Notes under the pieces: generated by a model | What the model was told of the DNA's origin: nothing | Database searches by the model: none | The model's input: the letters and a program-made list of their open reading frames with translations, nothing else | In this document: in pieces, positions 1-6,095 of the stretch | Layout: every line of letters starts with the position of its first letter | Numbering within the stretch: the first letter of the stretch is position 1 | DNA from: Myxococcales bacterium | GTDB lineage: Bacteria > Myxococcota_A > Bradymonadia > Bradymonadales > Bradymonadaceae | Direction: 5' to 3' | DNA length: 6,095 nucleotides | NCBI GenBank assembly: GCA_007120915.1 | Contig: SKMT01000673.1 | Coordinates: 1-6,095, forward strand | Translations under genes and position numbers: made by a program

Positions 1-1893
1 CTGTGGAGTGTTGAGGCCCCCCTGTTTGCCCTGGTGGTGCTGGTGGGCGTCGGCGCCATCATCACCGTCACAGCGCTTCTGCGAAAGCACACCGCCCGCC
101 CCGCCGCGGCAAATCTGCTGATTCTCGCCGCACTGGTGCTATCCCTGTGGTTTCTGCGCCGCCACTTCGCCGCCTTCACCGACGGTGGGTTCGGTATATC
201 GACCCCGGAGGCGCTGCTTCGCACCGCCATGATCTTCGGCGTACCGCTTCTGACGTTCGGCGTCTTCGCTTTCCGGGCCGCCGCCCCGGAGAGACTCCTC
301 AAAGGTACGTCCCTGGCGCTTTTCTCTGCGTCACTGGTAGCAGTGCTGTTTGGTATCCAGCACATCCGCCTGACCCTGTATGTCGACAACTACCTGCTGA
401 TTCATCTGATCCTTTCGATCAGCGCCTATCTGTTCGCCTGGTCGCTCGCACGGATCATCACGAGGCGCTGGACCCCCGACTCCGTAGCGCTGAACGCCCG
501 CCGGTTCGCCGTGGTTGCACTGATGGCGGTTGCGGCCTCGGTGCTGGTATTGCGCCAGGTTCCCACCACCGTCGGCGGCTACGTCGGCGCCGTACACACC
601 GCTCAGCAGCGGCTGGTTATCGACGCCGCCGCCTTCGTGCAAAATGCCCCTTCCGACCTGCAGCGCATCGCCCGCGCCGTCGGCTTTCATGCCCGCTCGT
701 TTACCTCCGACGGCTCCGAACCGCTACGCAACGTCGACGACGCCTCACCACTGCCGTCGACCTTCCAGCACATCGAACATGCCGAGCAACGTCCCCACGT
801 CGACGCCGACCATGTGGTCGTCTTCTTCCTGGATATGAAGCGCCCCGAGGACATCGGCCTGTACGGCTATCCCGGCGCTTCCACCCCCGGGATCGACGAC
901 TGCTTCGACGATGGCTTTGTCTTCGAGCGCTCCTATTCGCCGGGCAACCGCTCCATGGTCGCCTTCCCGGCATTTCACACCGGCACCTACTCCGCGACCC
1001 GGGGGCTGATCCGGTACACCGACCTGCCCTCCTGGTTCGCCTATCAGGACGGCAACAACCTGGCGTCCCTATTTCGAGACCAGGGTTACCACACCAATCT
1101 GTGGACCGACTCCTGGTACTGGGACGAGTTCTTCGACCCCGAGCGCGTCGGGCTGGAGATGGAGGCGGCCTTCGGTGCGTTTGACGACAATTTTGTGGTG
1201 CAAGACCGCCAGGGAAGCGTCGACGCCGTCGGGCTTCGCGAGCTCTTCGACCAAAACGCCGATGCGCTTGCCGACGACGTGCCGTCGCTGAATGTATTTC
1301 ACATCTTCTCGCATCCCATCGAGGAGTTGCCCGGTGTCGACAAACTCATCGGCCAGGTCTGCGATCAACTCCGAGAGGATGGCCTCTTTGACGACACGTT
1401 GCTGCTGTTGACCGCCGACCACGGCTACCAGCTTCGCGAACATGGCAGGACACACTACGGCCACACCATGTTCGACTCCGAGATCCGGGTCCCCCATCTG
1501 ATGCGCGTCCCCGGGATGGACGGAGGCACCGTCGAAGACCCTGTCGGCGGCGTCGACCACCTGGCGACCATCACCGACATCCTGGAGTTTGACGTCGACT
1601 TCCGCACCGAAGGACAAAGCTACCTGCCCCAGATACTCGGCGAAGGTGACGACGGACGCATTCTCTTCTCGGAGACCCGCAACCGCTACCACTCCACCGC
1701 ACTTATTCAGAACGATTTGAAGCTGGTCTACTGGGCCACCCCCCAAGTCTACGGGCTGTTCAACGTCGTCGACGACCCACGGGAGCGCTACAACCTGGTC
1801 GACGATCCCGACTACCGCGACGAGTTCGACGACTTGAGACGCCACCTTCACCGATTCCTCCAACAGCGAGGCGACGAGAACTGGCGGCCATAG
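1..1893 (+). CDS. Membrane-anchored sulfatase / alkaline-phosphatase-superfamily protein, 5' partial
   Basis: The frame is open from base 1, so the true start is probably upstream; the first in-window GTG is at 34 (numbered residue 1 here). About six hydrophobic segments come first (roughly residues 1-16, 24-41, 60-81, 91-110, 118-142, 155-175), then a linker and a sulfatase-fold domain at 259-605. That domain has the opening strand VVVFFLD (D267), GLYGYPGASTPGIDD (275-289), FHTGTY (314-319), LLTADHGYQLREHG (458-471; D462 and H463 are expected metal ligands), YGHTMFDSEIRVPHL (475-489) and a sulfatase-like tail, YGLFNVVDDPRERYNL. The domain probably faces the periplasm and hydrolyses or transfers a sulfate or phosphate ester; the substrate cannot be told. 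The formylglycine signature CxPxR is absent: S307 lies at the Cys position and F311 at the Arg position. A lipoteichoic-acid-synthase-like or phosphoethanolamine-transferase-like phosphotransferase is an alternative. Fold is confident, activity is not. Confidence 0.88.
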   Translation: MWSVEAPLFALVVLVGVGAIITVTALLRKHTARPAAANLLILAALVLSLWFLRRHFAAFTDGGFGISTPEALLRTAMIFGVPLLTFGVFAFRAAAPERLLKGTSLALFSASLVAVLFGIQHIRLTLYVDNYLLIHLILSISAYLFAWSLARIITRRWTPDSVALNARRFAVVALMAVAASVLVLRQVPTTVGGYVGAVHTAQQRLVIDAAAFVQNAPSDLQRIARAVGFHARSFTSDGSEPLRNVDDASPLPSTFQHIEHAEQRPHVDADHVVVFFLDMKRPEDIGLYGYPGASTPGIDDCFDDGFVFERSYSPGNRSMVAFPAFHTGTYSATRGLIRYTDLPSWFAYQDGNNLASLFRDQGYHTNLWTDSWYWDEFFDPERVGLEMEAAFGAFDDNFVVQDRQGSVDAVGLRELFDQNADALADDVPSLNVFHIFSHPIEELPGVDKLIGQVCDQLREDGLFDDTLLLLTADHGYQLREHGRTHYGHTMFDSEIRVPHLMRVPGMDGGTVEDPVGGVDHLATITDILEFDVDFRTEGQSYLPQILGEGDDGRILFSETRNRYHSTALIQNDLKLVYWATPQVYGLFNVVDDPRERYNLVDDPDYRDEFDDLRRHLHRFLQQRGDENWRP

Positions 1894-1910
1894 CCAGCAA
1901 CCACCGCCCC

Positions 1911-1930
1911 CGGGACGCAGAGTTGTCCCG
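1911..1930 (+). terminator. Small hairpin after the sulfatase-like gene, weak terminator candidate
   Basis: CGGGAC (1911-1916) and GTCCCG (1925-1930) are perfect inverted arms around an 8-base loop, 17 bases past the stop codon. No T-run follows directly, so it does not meet the usual intrinsic terminator pattern. It could be a Rho-dependent 3' end, an RNA-stabilising hairpin, or chance in GC-rich DNA. Confidence 0.3.
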
Positions 1931-1941
1931 TGGACGACAGA

Positions 1942-1989
1942 CCCGAGTTTCAGTAGCCTTGTGCGGCAACGTTTTTCTGACCTCGGGAG
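1942..1989 (+). promoter_or_regulatory. Inverted repeat covering the ribosome binding site of the M19-like gene
   Basis: CCCGAG (1942-1947) is the exact reverse complement of CTCGGG (1982-1987). Inside it, TCAG (1950-1953) pairs with CTGA (1977-1980), leaving a small internal loop (TT opposite C). The apical part, 1954-1976, contains GCC/GGC arms (1956-1958, 1965-1967) and a T5 run (1972-1976). The probable Shine-Dalgarno GGGAG is at 1985-1989, nine bases before ATG 1999, and its GGG lies in the 3' arm. If the RNA folds this way, ribosome access would be reduced. The pairing is seen directly; a regulatory role is inference. Confidence 0.4.
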
Positions 1990-1998
1990 CACTGTCTG

Positions 1999-4284
1999 AT
2001 GATCTTTCGTCCCTCCTGTCTGCTGTATTCGCCGCGTCGCATCACTGCTACGGCCCTGATCGCCGCTACGGCACTCTTCGCCACAGCCTGCAGCGACGAC
2101 GCTGAAGACTTCGCCCCCCCCCCGGCGCCCGAACACGACGGGATCTACAGCTTCGCCAACGGCTGCTACAGCATCGACGCCGCCGACGAAGCCCAGCCCG
2201 AGGCCCGGTTTCTCAGCGCCGACGACGACACCTTCGCCTTCGAAACCGACGAAGGCGACGCCTCACGCTTCCACTTCAAGGCCACCGACCTGGGCACCTA
2301 CCTGCTGTACGACGAAGACCGGCACTACTTTGTCGCCGACGGCGATGGCTTCTTGCGAGCCGACGAAATCTCGTCCGATATTTTCGAGCTCGACGACGAT
2401 TATCTGCCCGGCGTCCAGTTTGAGTTCATCGAGTCCGACACCTCCCCGGACCGCCTCCACCTTCGCCACCTGAAAACAAATCAGTACCTGGGGGCCTCAC
2501 AGCTCGTCGACGACGCCGATGACGCCGCCTACGTCGGCTTCCATCCCACCGACGACTGCGCCGAATATCCGGAGCTGACGGTCGACGCCGACGGCGAGGT
2601 CGAGAAGACGACCTTCGACGACGGATCGGTGTTCGGGTTCGTCGAAACCCACTCCCACATCCTGACCAACTTCGCCTTCGGCGGCGCCGGAATGTTCCAC
2701 GGCGCCCCCTTCCACCCCCTGGGCGTCGAACATGCACTGCCCTCCTGCGAGATGTTCCACGGCGAAGAGGGCCGCAAAGACCTGTTCGGCTTCGGATTCG
2801 ACGATGGCGACGACCTCGACGAACTCGAAATGGTCGCCGCCCTCGAACAGGGAGAAACCTTCGAATTCAACCATCACACCGACGGTTGGCCCACCTTCAC
2901 CGACTGGCCCAGCGCCCACAACAGCTCCACCCACCAGACCCAGTACTACAAGTGGATCGAGCGCGCCTACCTCGGCGGACTGCGGCTGATGGTCCAGCAC
3001 ACTACCAGCAATCAGATCATCTGTGAGCTGCTCGCCGGCGAAGGCATCCAGCCCACGCGCTACTCCTGCAACGACATGGTCGCCACGGACCGGATTCTCG
3101 AAGAGACACGGCGCATGGAGCGCTACATCGACGCCCAGCACGGCGGCCCCGGCAACGGCTGGTTCCGCATCGTCGAAAGCCCCGAACAGGCCCGCGAAGT
3201 CATCGAAGACGGCAACATGGCCGTGGTGCTCGGCATCGAAGTCTCTAATCTCTTTGACTGTTTTCTGGTGCCTCACGACGGAGAGATGTGCGACGAAGAC
3301 GACGTGTTGGAAGCCCTCGACCACTACTACGACGAGGGTGTGCGCGCGCTGTTTCCCGTCCACAAGTACGACAACGCATTCTCCGCGGGCGACGGCCACC
3401 GCGAGATCATCGAAATGGGCAACTTTGCGCAGACCGGCCACTGGTCCAACTTCACCGAGGATTGCCCCGATGTCGAAACCGCCTTTGACGAGGGAGAAGT
3501 CGCTCTCGGGGACCTCAATGAACCACGTGACGACTACTTTGATCCCCCACCGGTGGACATGAGCAACTTCTTCGATGGCCCCGTCGACAAACTGCTCGAA
3601 CACGCCGACCGGCTCGTCGGCGACAGCCTCCCCGGCGACTGGTGCCAGAGCGACGGGCTCACCGATCTGGGCGAGTTTCTCATCGACGAACTCATGGCCC
3701 GGGGCATGATCATCGAAATCGATCACCTTCCCCGCAGAAGCTACGAGCGGGCCTTCGAGATGCTCGAAGACGCCGACTACCCCGCCGTCGCATCCCACGG
3801 CACCAACAACCACGGCCAGCTCTATGAACTGGGCGGGATCTCCAAATTTAACTTCGGCCGCTGCAACGATCCCGATGACCCCGACGCCCGCATCGCCGAT
3901 CTTCAACACCGACTGGAGCTGATCGAAGACGCCGGGGCTTTCCCCGCCGAAGGCTTCGGCTTCGATCTCAACGGCTTCGCCGGCGCTCCCGGCCCCCGCT
4001 TCGGCGACAACAGCGTCTGCGACACCGATCAGGAAGACCCGCTTAGCTACCCCTTCGACTCTTTCGCCGGCGACGTCACCTTTGACGAACCGCAGGTGGG
4101 CGAACGGACCATCGACTTCAACGAAGAGGGCATGGCCCACATCGGGCTTGTCCCCGACCTGATTCACGACGTACGCAACTCCGGGGTCGACTCCGAACAG
4201 CTCGAACCGCTGTTCAAGTCCGCCGAGGGATACCTGCGGATGTGGGAACGCGCCGAAGAGCGCGCCGAGGCATTAGCTCCCTGA
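1999..4284 (+). CDS. Secreted lipoprotein with membrane-dipeptidase-like (peptidase M19-type) metallohydrolase core
   Basis: Start ATG 1999 has GGGAG nine bases upstream. Residues 1-31 form a lipoprotein signal: Arg-containing n-region (PRRIT), hydrophobic stretch, lipobox ATAC with C31. Residues 47-185 hold about three loosely similar beta-rich units (FHFKATDLGTYLLY; FEFIES...LRHLKTNQYLG), suggesting a beta-trefoil-like binding domain. The core, about 212-755, resembles M19 dipeptidases in order: ETHSHI (H218, H220), LGIEVSN (E414), IIEIDHLP (H576), AVASHGTNNHG (H600), GFDLNGF (D656) and a helical C-terminus. It also carries HGAPFHPLGVEHAL (234-247) and GWPTFTDWP (296-304), segments I recall from large M19/amidohydrolase-like proteins of Myxococcota and Actinobacteria. 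M19 enzymes are TIM-barrel zinc dipeptidases of about 320-400 residues; this one is twice that. The first ligand pair is HxH, not the usual HxD. It is very acidic (hand count 161 Asp+Glu, 45 Lys+Arg). Probably anchored to a periplasmic or outer membrane face. Substrate unknown. Confidence 0.85.
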   Translation: MIFRPSCLLYSPRRITATALIAATALFATACSDDAEDFAPPPAPEHDGIYSFANGCYSIDAADEAQPEARFLSADDDTFAFETDEGDASRFHFKATDLGTYLLYDEDRHYFVADGDGFLRADEISSDIFELDDDYLPGVQFEFIESDTSPDRLHLRHLKTNQYLGASQLVDDADDAAYVGFHPTDDCAEYPELTVDADGEVEKTTFDDGSVFGFVETHSHILTNFAFGGAGMFHGAPFHPLGVEHALPSCEMFHGEEGRKDLFGFGFDDGDDLDELEMVAALEQGETFEFNHHTDGWPTFTDWPSAHNSSTHQTQYYKWIERAYLGGLRLMVQHTTSNQIICELLAGEGIQPTRYSCNDMVATDRILEETRRMERYIDAQHGGPGNGWFRIVESPEQAREVIEDGNMAVVLGIEVSNLFDCFLVPHDGEMCDEDDVLEALDHYYDEGVRALFPVHKYDNAFSAGDGHREIIEMGNFAQTGHWSNFTEDCPDVETAFDEGEVALGDLNEPRDDYFDPPPVDMSNFFDGPVDKLLEHADRLVGDSLPGDWCQSDGLTDLGEFLIDELMARGMIIEIDHLPRRSYERAFEMLEDADYPAVASHGTNNHGQLYELGGISKFNFGRCNDPDDPDARIADLQHRLELIEDAGAFPAEGFGFDLNGFAGAPGPRFGDNSVCDTDQEDPLSYPFDSFAGDVTFDEPQVGERTIDFNEEGMAHIGLVPDLIHDVRNSGVDSEQLEPLFKSAEGYLRMWERAEERAEALAP
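2114..2123 (+). repeat. C10 homopolymer inside the M19-like lipoprotein gene
   Basis: Ten consecutive C bases span codons 39-42 (Ala-Pro-Pro-Pro), eight residues after the lipid-anchor Cys. A one-base gain or loss would shift the frame right after the signal peptide and abolish the enzyme. Tracts of this length can slip during replication, and can also be miscounted in sequencing. The run is seen directly; variation is inference. Confidence 0.9.
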
Positions 4285-5169
4285 GTCCTCCGCCACGGGG
4301 GGGGCTACAAACACCGGCACCGGGCTTTTTCGCATCACCCGTTCGGCCGTGTTACCCAGGAAAAACCGCTTGAACCCTTCCCGTCCGTGGGTGCCTACAA
4401 AGATCATCTGGGCCCCGTCGTCTTCGGCGGTGTGAATCAACGCCCGTTCCGGTGACTGTTGGACTGCCGACACCTCCACGATCACGTCATCGGCATCCAA
4501 CTCGGCGACGATCTCTTCGAGCTTCCGGCGCTTCTCTTCGACCAGCTCATCATAGCGCTCGACATTGGTCAGCATCGTCCCCTCCACCGTCGACACCTCT
4601 GGCAGCACGTAGCCGTACACCGCGTGCACTGTCGCGCCATAGGTGCGAGCAGCCATCGCTGCCCGCCGAATCGCCTCCCGGCTCGGCCCCGAAAAATCCA
4701 CCCCCACCACCATGCGCTGTGGCGTCTGCACGTCGGCCTCCGGCGGAACCAGCACCACCGGAACGCCACTGCGACGCACCAGCCGGCGCGCCGTGTTGCC
4801 CAGAAAAATCTCTTTCATCCGACTTGCCCCCCGAGTACCGGCGACGATCAAGACGTTGTCGGTGTGCTTCGCTTCCGCCAGAATTTCATCCACCGGCGCT
4901 CCCAGCACCGTGCGAAGTTCCACTTGTGACGGGTGTTTCTTCACTGTCTCATCGACAAACTCTTCGAGCCGCTCGCGCGCCGACACCAGCGCCGACTGCT
5001 CGATTTCTTCGGGGGTCTCCACAAGCACCCGCCATGCGTTGTCGCCAGCCGCCAGATCGACCACGTGAACCACGATGAGCTTCGATCCCAACTGGTCCGC
5101 CAGAAACGCCCCCCAGCGAAGGGCTGCTTTCGACTCGTCGGAAAAATCTGTTGCCACCAGTACGTTCAT
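4273..5169 (-). CDS. Universal stress protein with two UspA domains
   Basis: Two UspA domains lie in tandem: residues 1-142 (MNVLVATDFSDES...) and 151-291 (RMVVGVDFSGPSREA...), each opening with a beta strand ending in Asp (D8, D158). Each keeps the nucleotide-binding loop G-x2-G-x9-G: G111/G114/G124 (GTRG...FLGNTA) and G259/G262/G272 (GTHG...FLGNTA). The residue after the last Gly is Asn then Thr, as in UspE-like proteins, rather than directly Ser/Thr. At 298 residues it matches ordinary tandem Usp proteins. UspA-family proteins are cytoplasmic, often bind ATP, and help survival under starvation, oxidative or other stress; no partner is visible. Start ATG (5167-5169) has GGAG at 5176-5179, six bases upstream. 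The stop (4273-4275) lies inside the convergent lipoprotein gene. Its upstream same-strand neighbour ends 84 bases away. A C8 run (4297-4304 on the + strand as G8) falls in the last ten codons. Family assignment is firm. Confidence 0.96.
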   Translation of the reverse strand: MNVLVATDFSDESKAALRWGAFLADQLGSKLIVVHVVDLAAGDNAWRVLVETPEEIEQSALVSARERLEEFVDETVKKHPSQVELRTVLGAPVDEILAEAKHTDNVLIVAGTRGASRMKEIFLGNTARRLVRRSGVPVVLVPPEADVQTPQRMVVGVDFSGPSREAIRRAAMAARTYGATVHAVYGYVLPEVSTVEGTMLTNVERYDELVEEKRRKLEEIVAELDADDVIVEVSAVQQSPERALIHTAEDDGAQMIFVGTHGREGFKRFFLGNTAERVMRKSPVPVFVAPPVAEDSGS

Positions 5170-5253
5170 TGTCTTCTCCGTGGATACACCAATTTCATCG
5201 GTCGAACCGTCCGTTCACACCAACGCTAATCCCCCAGCGGTTGAGTCAACATT
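5170..5253 (-). other. Gap between the acidic lipoprotein gene and the usp gene
   Basis: These 84 bases separate two same-strand genes. Read on the - strand, they contain TTGACT near the lipoprotein stop but no good -10 hexamer at 16-18 bases, and a short CGGT/ACCG inverted repeat (5199-5209). GGAGAAG at 5173-5179 is the usp ribosome binding site. I cannot tell whether usp has its own promoter or is read through from the lipoprotein gene. Confidence 0.5.
5173..5179 (-). promoter_or_regulatory. Ribosome binding site of the usp gene
   Basis: On the - strand GGAGAAG lies just upstream of ATG 5169, with six bases between GGAG and the start. It fixes the start codon and resembles the site in front of the upstream lipoprotein gene. 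Confidence 0.75.
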
Positions 5254-6048
5254 CTAAAACGCTCCCAGCACCGACTCGTCGGCGCCCTCCCCATAGGCGT
5301 CGAGCCTCATGGTCTGAACGATATCCGCATCTTCGTGCTGGCGAATCTTGACCACACTGCCCGGAACCTCTCGGTCTGTCTGCCACCACTCCGTGCGCAA
5401 ATCTTCTTGCTCCGGGTCGTCTGCTTCATACCGGTCGGCCGTAAATGTTCCCGCCGGCACTTCCACCTCTACGGTGTCCAGAAACGCTCGCTCCAACTCT
5501 TCTTCGGACCACTCTTCGGCACGCACCGCCCACCGTTCGGCATCCTCCTCGTCGATGTCCACCTCCGAGGGCTCATCATCGTCGGGATACTGGACATACA
5601 TCTCACGGATGTAACGCCGGTCTTCCTGCGGCTCGAACAACGCCTCCATAATCAGGTGCATATCGTCGTCCGTATCCGGGTCCTCCCCGAATATCTCCAG
5701 ACGCCACCACTGCCAGCCGTCGTCGCGCTCTTTGAGAAACGCCCGCTCAATGCTCTCTCCATACGGAGAGTCATCGCTTCTCCAGATGGTGTACTCCGTG
5801 GGCTCGTACTCCAACTCGTCGGCGTAGTAGCCGCCCTGGTAGAACATCGTCTGCATCAATCCGATGGAGTAGCTTTCGATGATTCCCGGGCCAATCTCGC
5901 CCAGATAGGCGTTGACGACTCGCTCGGCGATCTGCTCGCCGATCTCGCGTTCGGCCTGGCGCATTACGTCACCAAAAATGTGGTGCGGCGCGCAGCCAAG
6001 CGCAATCACCACCGCTACCATCAAAGCGGCTAGACTTCTGTTACTCAT
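5254..6048 (-). CDS. Acidic lipoprotein of unknown function
   Basis: I do not recognise a named family. Residues 1-19 are a lipoprotein signal: MSNR n-region, hydrophobic core, lipobox ALGC with C19. Residues 24-50 look like an amphipathic helix, followed by a more hydrophobic Gly/Tyr segment (SIGLMQTMFYQGGYY, 61-75). The rest alternates short beta-like stretches with acidic loops: an aromatic strand GWQWWRLEIF (111-120), EVPAGTFTADRYEA (196-209), then EWWQTD and VPGSVVKI (228-235). The pattern VPAGTF...WW...VPG.V is one I associate with periplasmic or outer-membrane beta-sheet lipoproteins, so a lipid-binding or sensor-like sheet domain is possible but unproven. Asp+Glu number 68 of 264 residues against 21 Lys+Arg by hand count. 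Start ATG 6048 has GGGAG six bases upstream. It lies just upstream of usp on the same strand and may share its transcript. Confidence 0.88.
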   Translation of the reverse strand: MSNRSLAALMVAVVIALGCAPHHIFGDVMRQAEREIGEQIAERVVNAYLGEIGPGIIESYSIGLMQTMFYQGGYYADELEYEPTEYTIWRSDDSPYGESIERAFLKERDDGWQWWRLEIFGEDPDTDDDMHLIMEALFEPQEDRRYIREMYVQYPDDDEPSEVDIDEEDAERWAVRAEEWSEEELERAFLDTVEVEVPAGTFTADRYEADDPEQEDLRTEWWQTDREVPGSVVKIRQHEDADIVQTMRLDAYGEGADESVLGAF

Positions 6049-6051
6049 CAG

Positions 6052-6059
6052 CTTCTCCC
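6052..6059 (-). promoter_or_regulatory. Ribosome binding site of the acidic lipoprotein gene
   Basis: On the - strand GGGAGAAG precedes ATG 6048, with GGGAG (6055-6059) six bases from the start. The remaining bases to the window edge (6060-6095) show no clear promoter pair. Confidence 0.75.
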
Positions 6060-6095
6060 GTCAATGATTCTGTTCCCTATGAGAAACCACAGCCC

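Noticed and set aside
720..1820. Many GTCGAC palindromes across the + strand genes
   Set aside because: They come from frequent Val-Asp and in-frame GTC/GAC codon use in GC-rich acidic proteins; spacing is irregular and no site array is evident.
1923..2105. A 60-codon + frame spanning the gap and the start of the M19-like gene
   Set aside because: It overlaps the well-supported lipoprotein start in another frame, shows no motif, and has no convincing ribosome binding site.
1069..2136. A 355-codon open frame on the - strand opposite the sulfatase-like gene
   Set aside because: It runs antisense to conserved sulfatase motifs and across the gap, with low-complexity content and no domain or ribosome binding site I can support.
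2497..4167. A 556-codon open frame on the - strand opposite the M19-like gene
   Set aside because: It mirrors a long GC-rich, Asp/Val-rich coding gene whose + frame has conserved metal motifs and a signal peptide. The antisense product is Val/Gly/Ala-rich with no recognisable domain.
4246..4269. Imperfect tandem 12-base repeat at the end of the M19-like gene
   Set aside because: It encodes ERAE twice within a C-terminal helix and differs at two positions. This is ordinary helix composition rather than a mobile or regulatory repeat.
4297..4304. G8 run (C8 on the - strand) near the usp 3' end
   Set aside because: It encodes the Ala-Pro-Pro after the second UspA domain. Slippage here would change only the last few residues, so a switching role is unlikely.
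5199..5253. Possible promoter for usp (TTGACT on the - strand)
   Set aside because: No acceptable -10 hexamer lies at the right spacing, so I do not call a promoter.

Overview
The window is high-GC bacterial DNA with four protein genes packed close together. Two are on the + strand: a 5'-truncated membrane sulfatase-superfamily protein, then a large secreted lipoprotein with a membrane-dipeptidase-like (peptidase M19) core. Two are on the - strand: a small acidic lipoprotein, then a tandem universal stress protein. I see no tRNA, rRNA, CRISPR array, insertion sequence, integrase or phage gene. My best guess at the source is a Gram-negative, deltaproteobacterial-type organism (Myxococcota/Bradymonadota-like), possibly from a saline habitat. 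The reasons are the GC-rich codon use, two lipobox lipoproteins, and exported proteins that are very rich in Asp and Glu. This is inference from composition and family memory, not a taxonomic result.

Layout. Positions 1-1893 (+) hold the polytopic sulfatase-fold enzyme, whose frame is open through the left window edge. Positions 1894-1998 are a 105-base gap with a 6-bp hairpin, then a longer stem whose 3' arm overlaps the Shine-Dalgarno of the next gene. Positions 1999-4284 (+) encode the 761-residue lipoprotein, with a C10 run just after the lipobox. Positions 4273-5169 (-) encode a two-domain UspA protein whose 3' end overlaps the lipoprotein gene by 12 bases tail to tail. A gap of 84 bases (5170-5253) follows. 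Positions 5254-6048 (-) encode a 264-residue acidic lipoprotein of unknown function. The last 47 bases contain its ribosome binding site and nothing else I can support.

How the genes fit together. Three of the four products probably act in the cell envelope: a periplasm-facing phosphatase/sulfatase-fold domain on a membrane anchor, a lipid-anchored metallohydrolase, and an acidic lipoprotein. The fourth is a cytoplasmic nucleotide-binding stress protein. The + pair and the - pair could each be co-transcribed, but nothing ties the four into one pathway, and I do not see a clear new multi-gene system. The points most worth checking are the loss of the formylglycine motif in the sulfatase-like enzyme, the HxH metal motif and probable beta-trefoil front end of the M19-like lipoprotein, its C10 tract, and the hairpin over its ribosome binding site.
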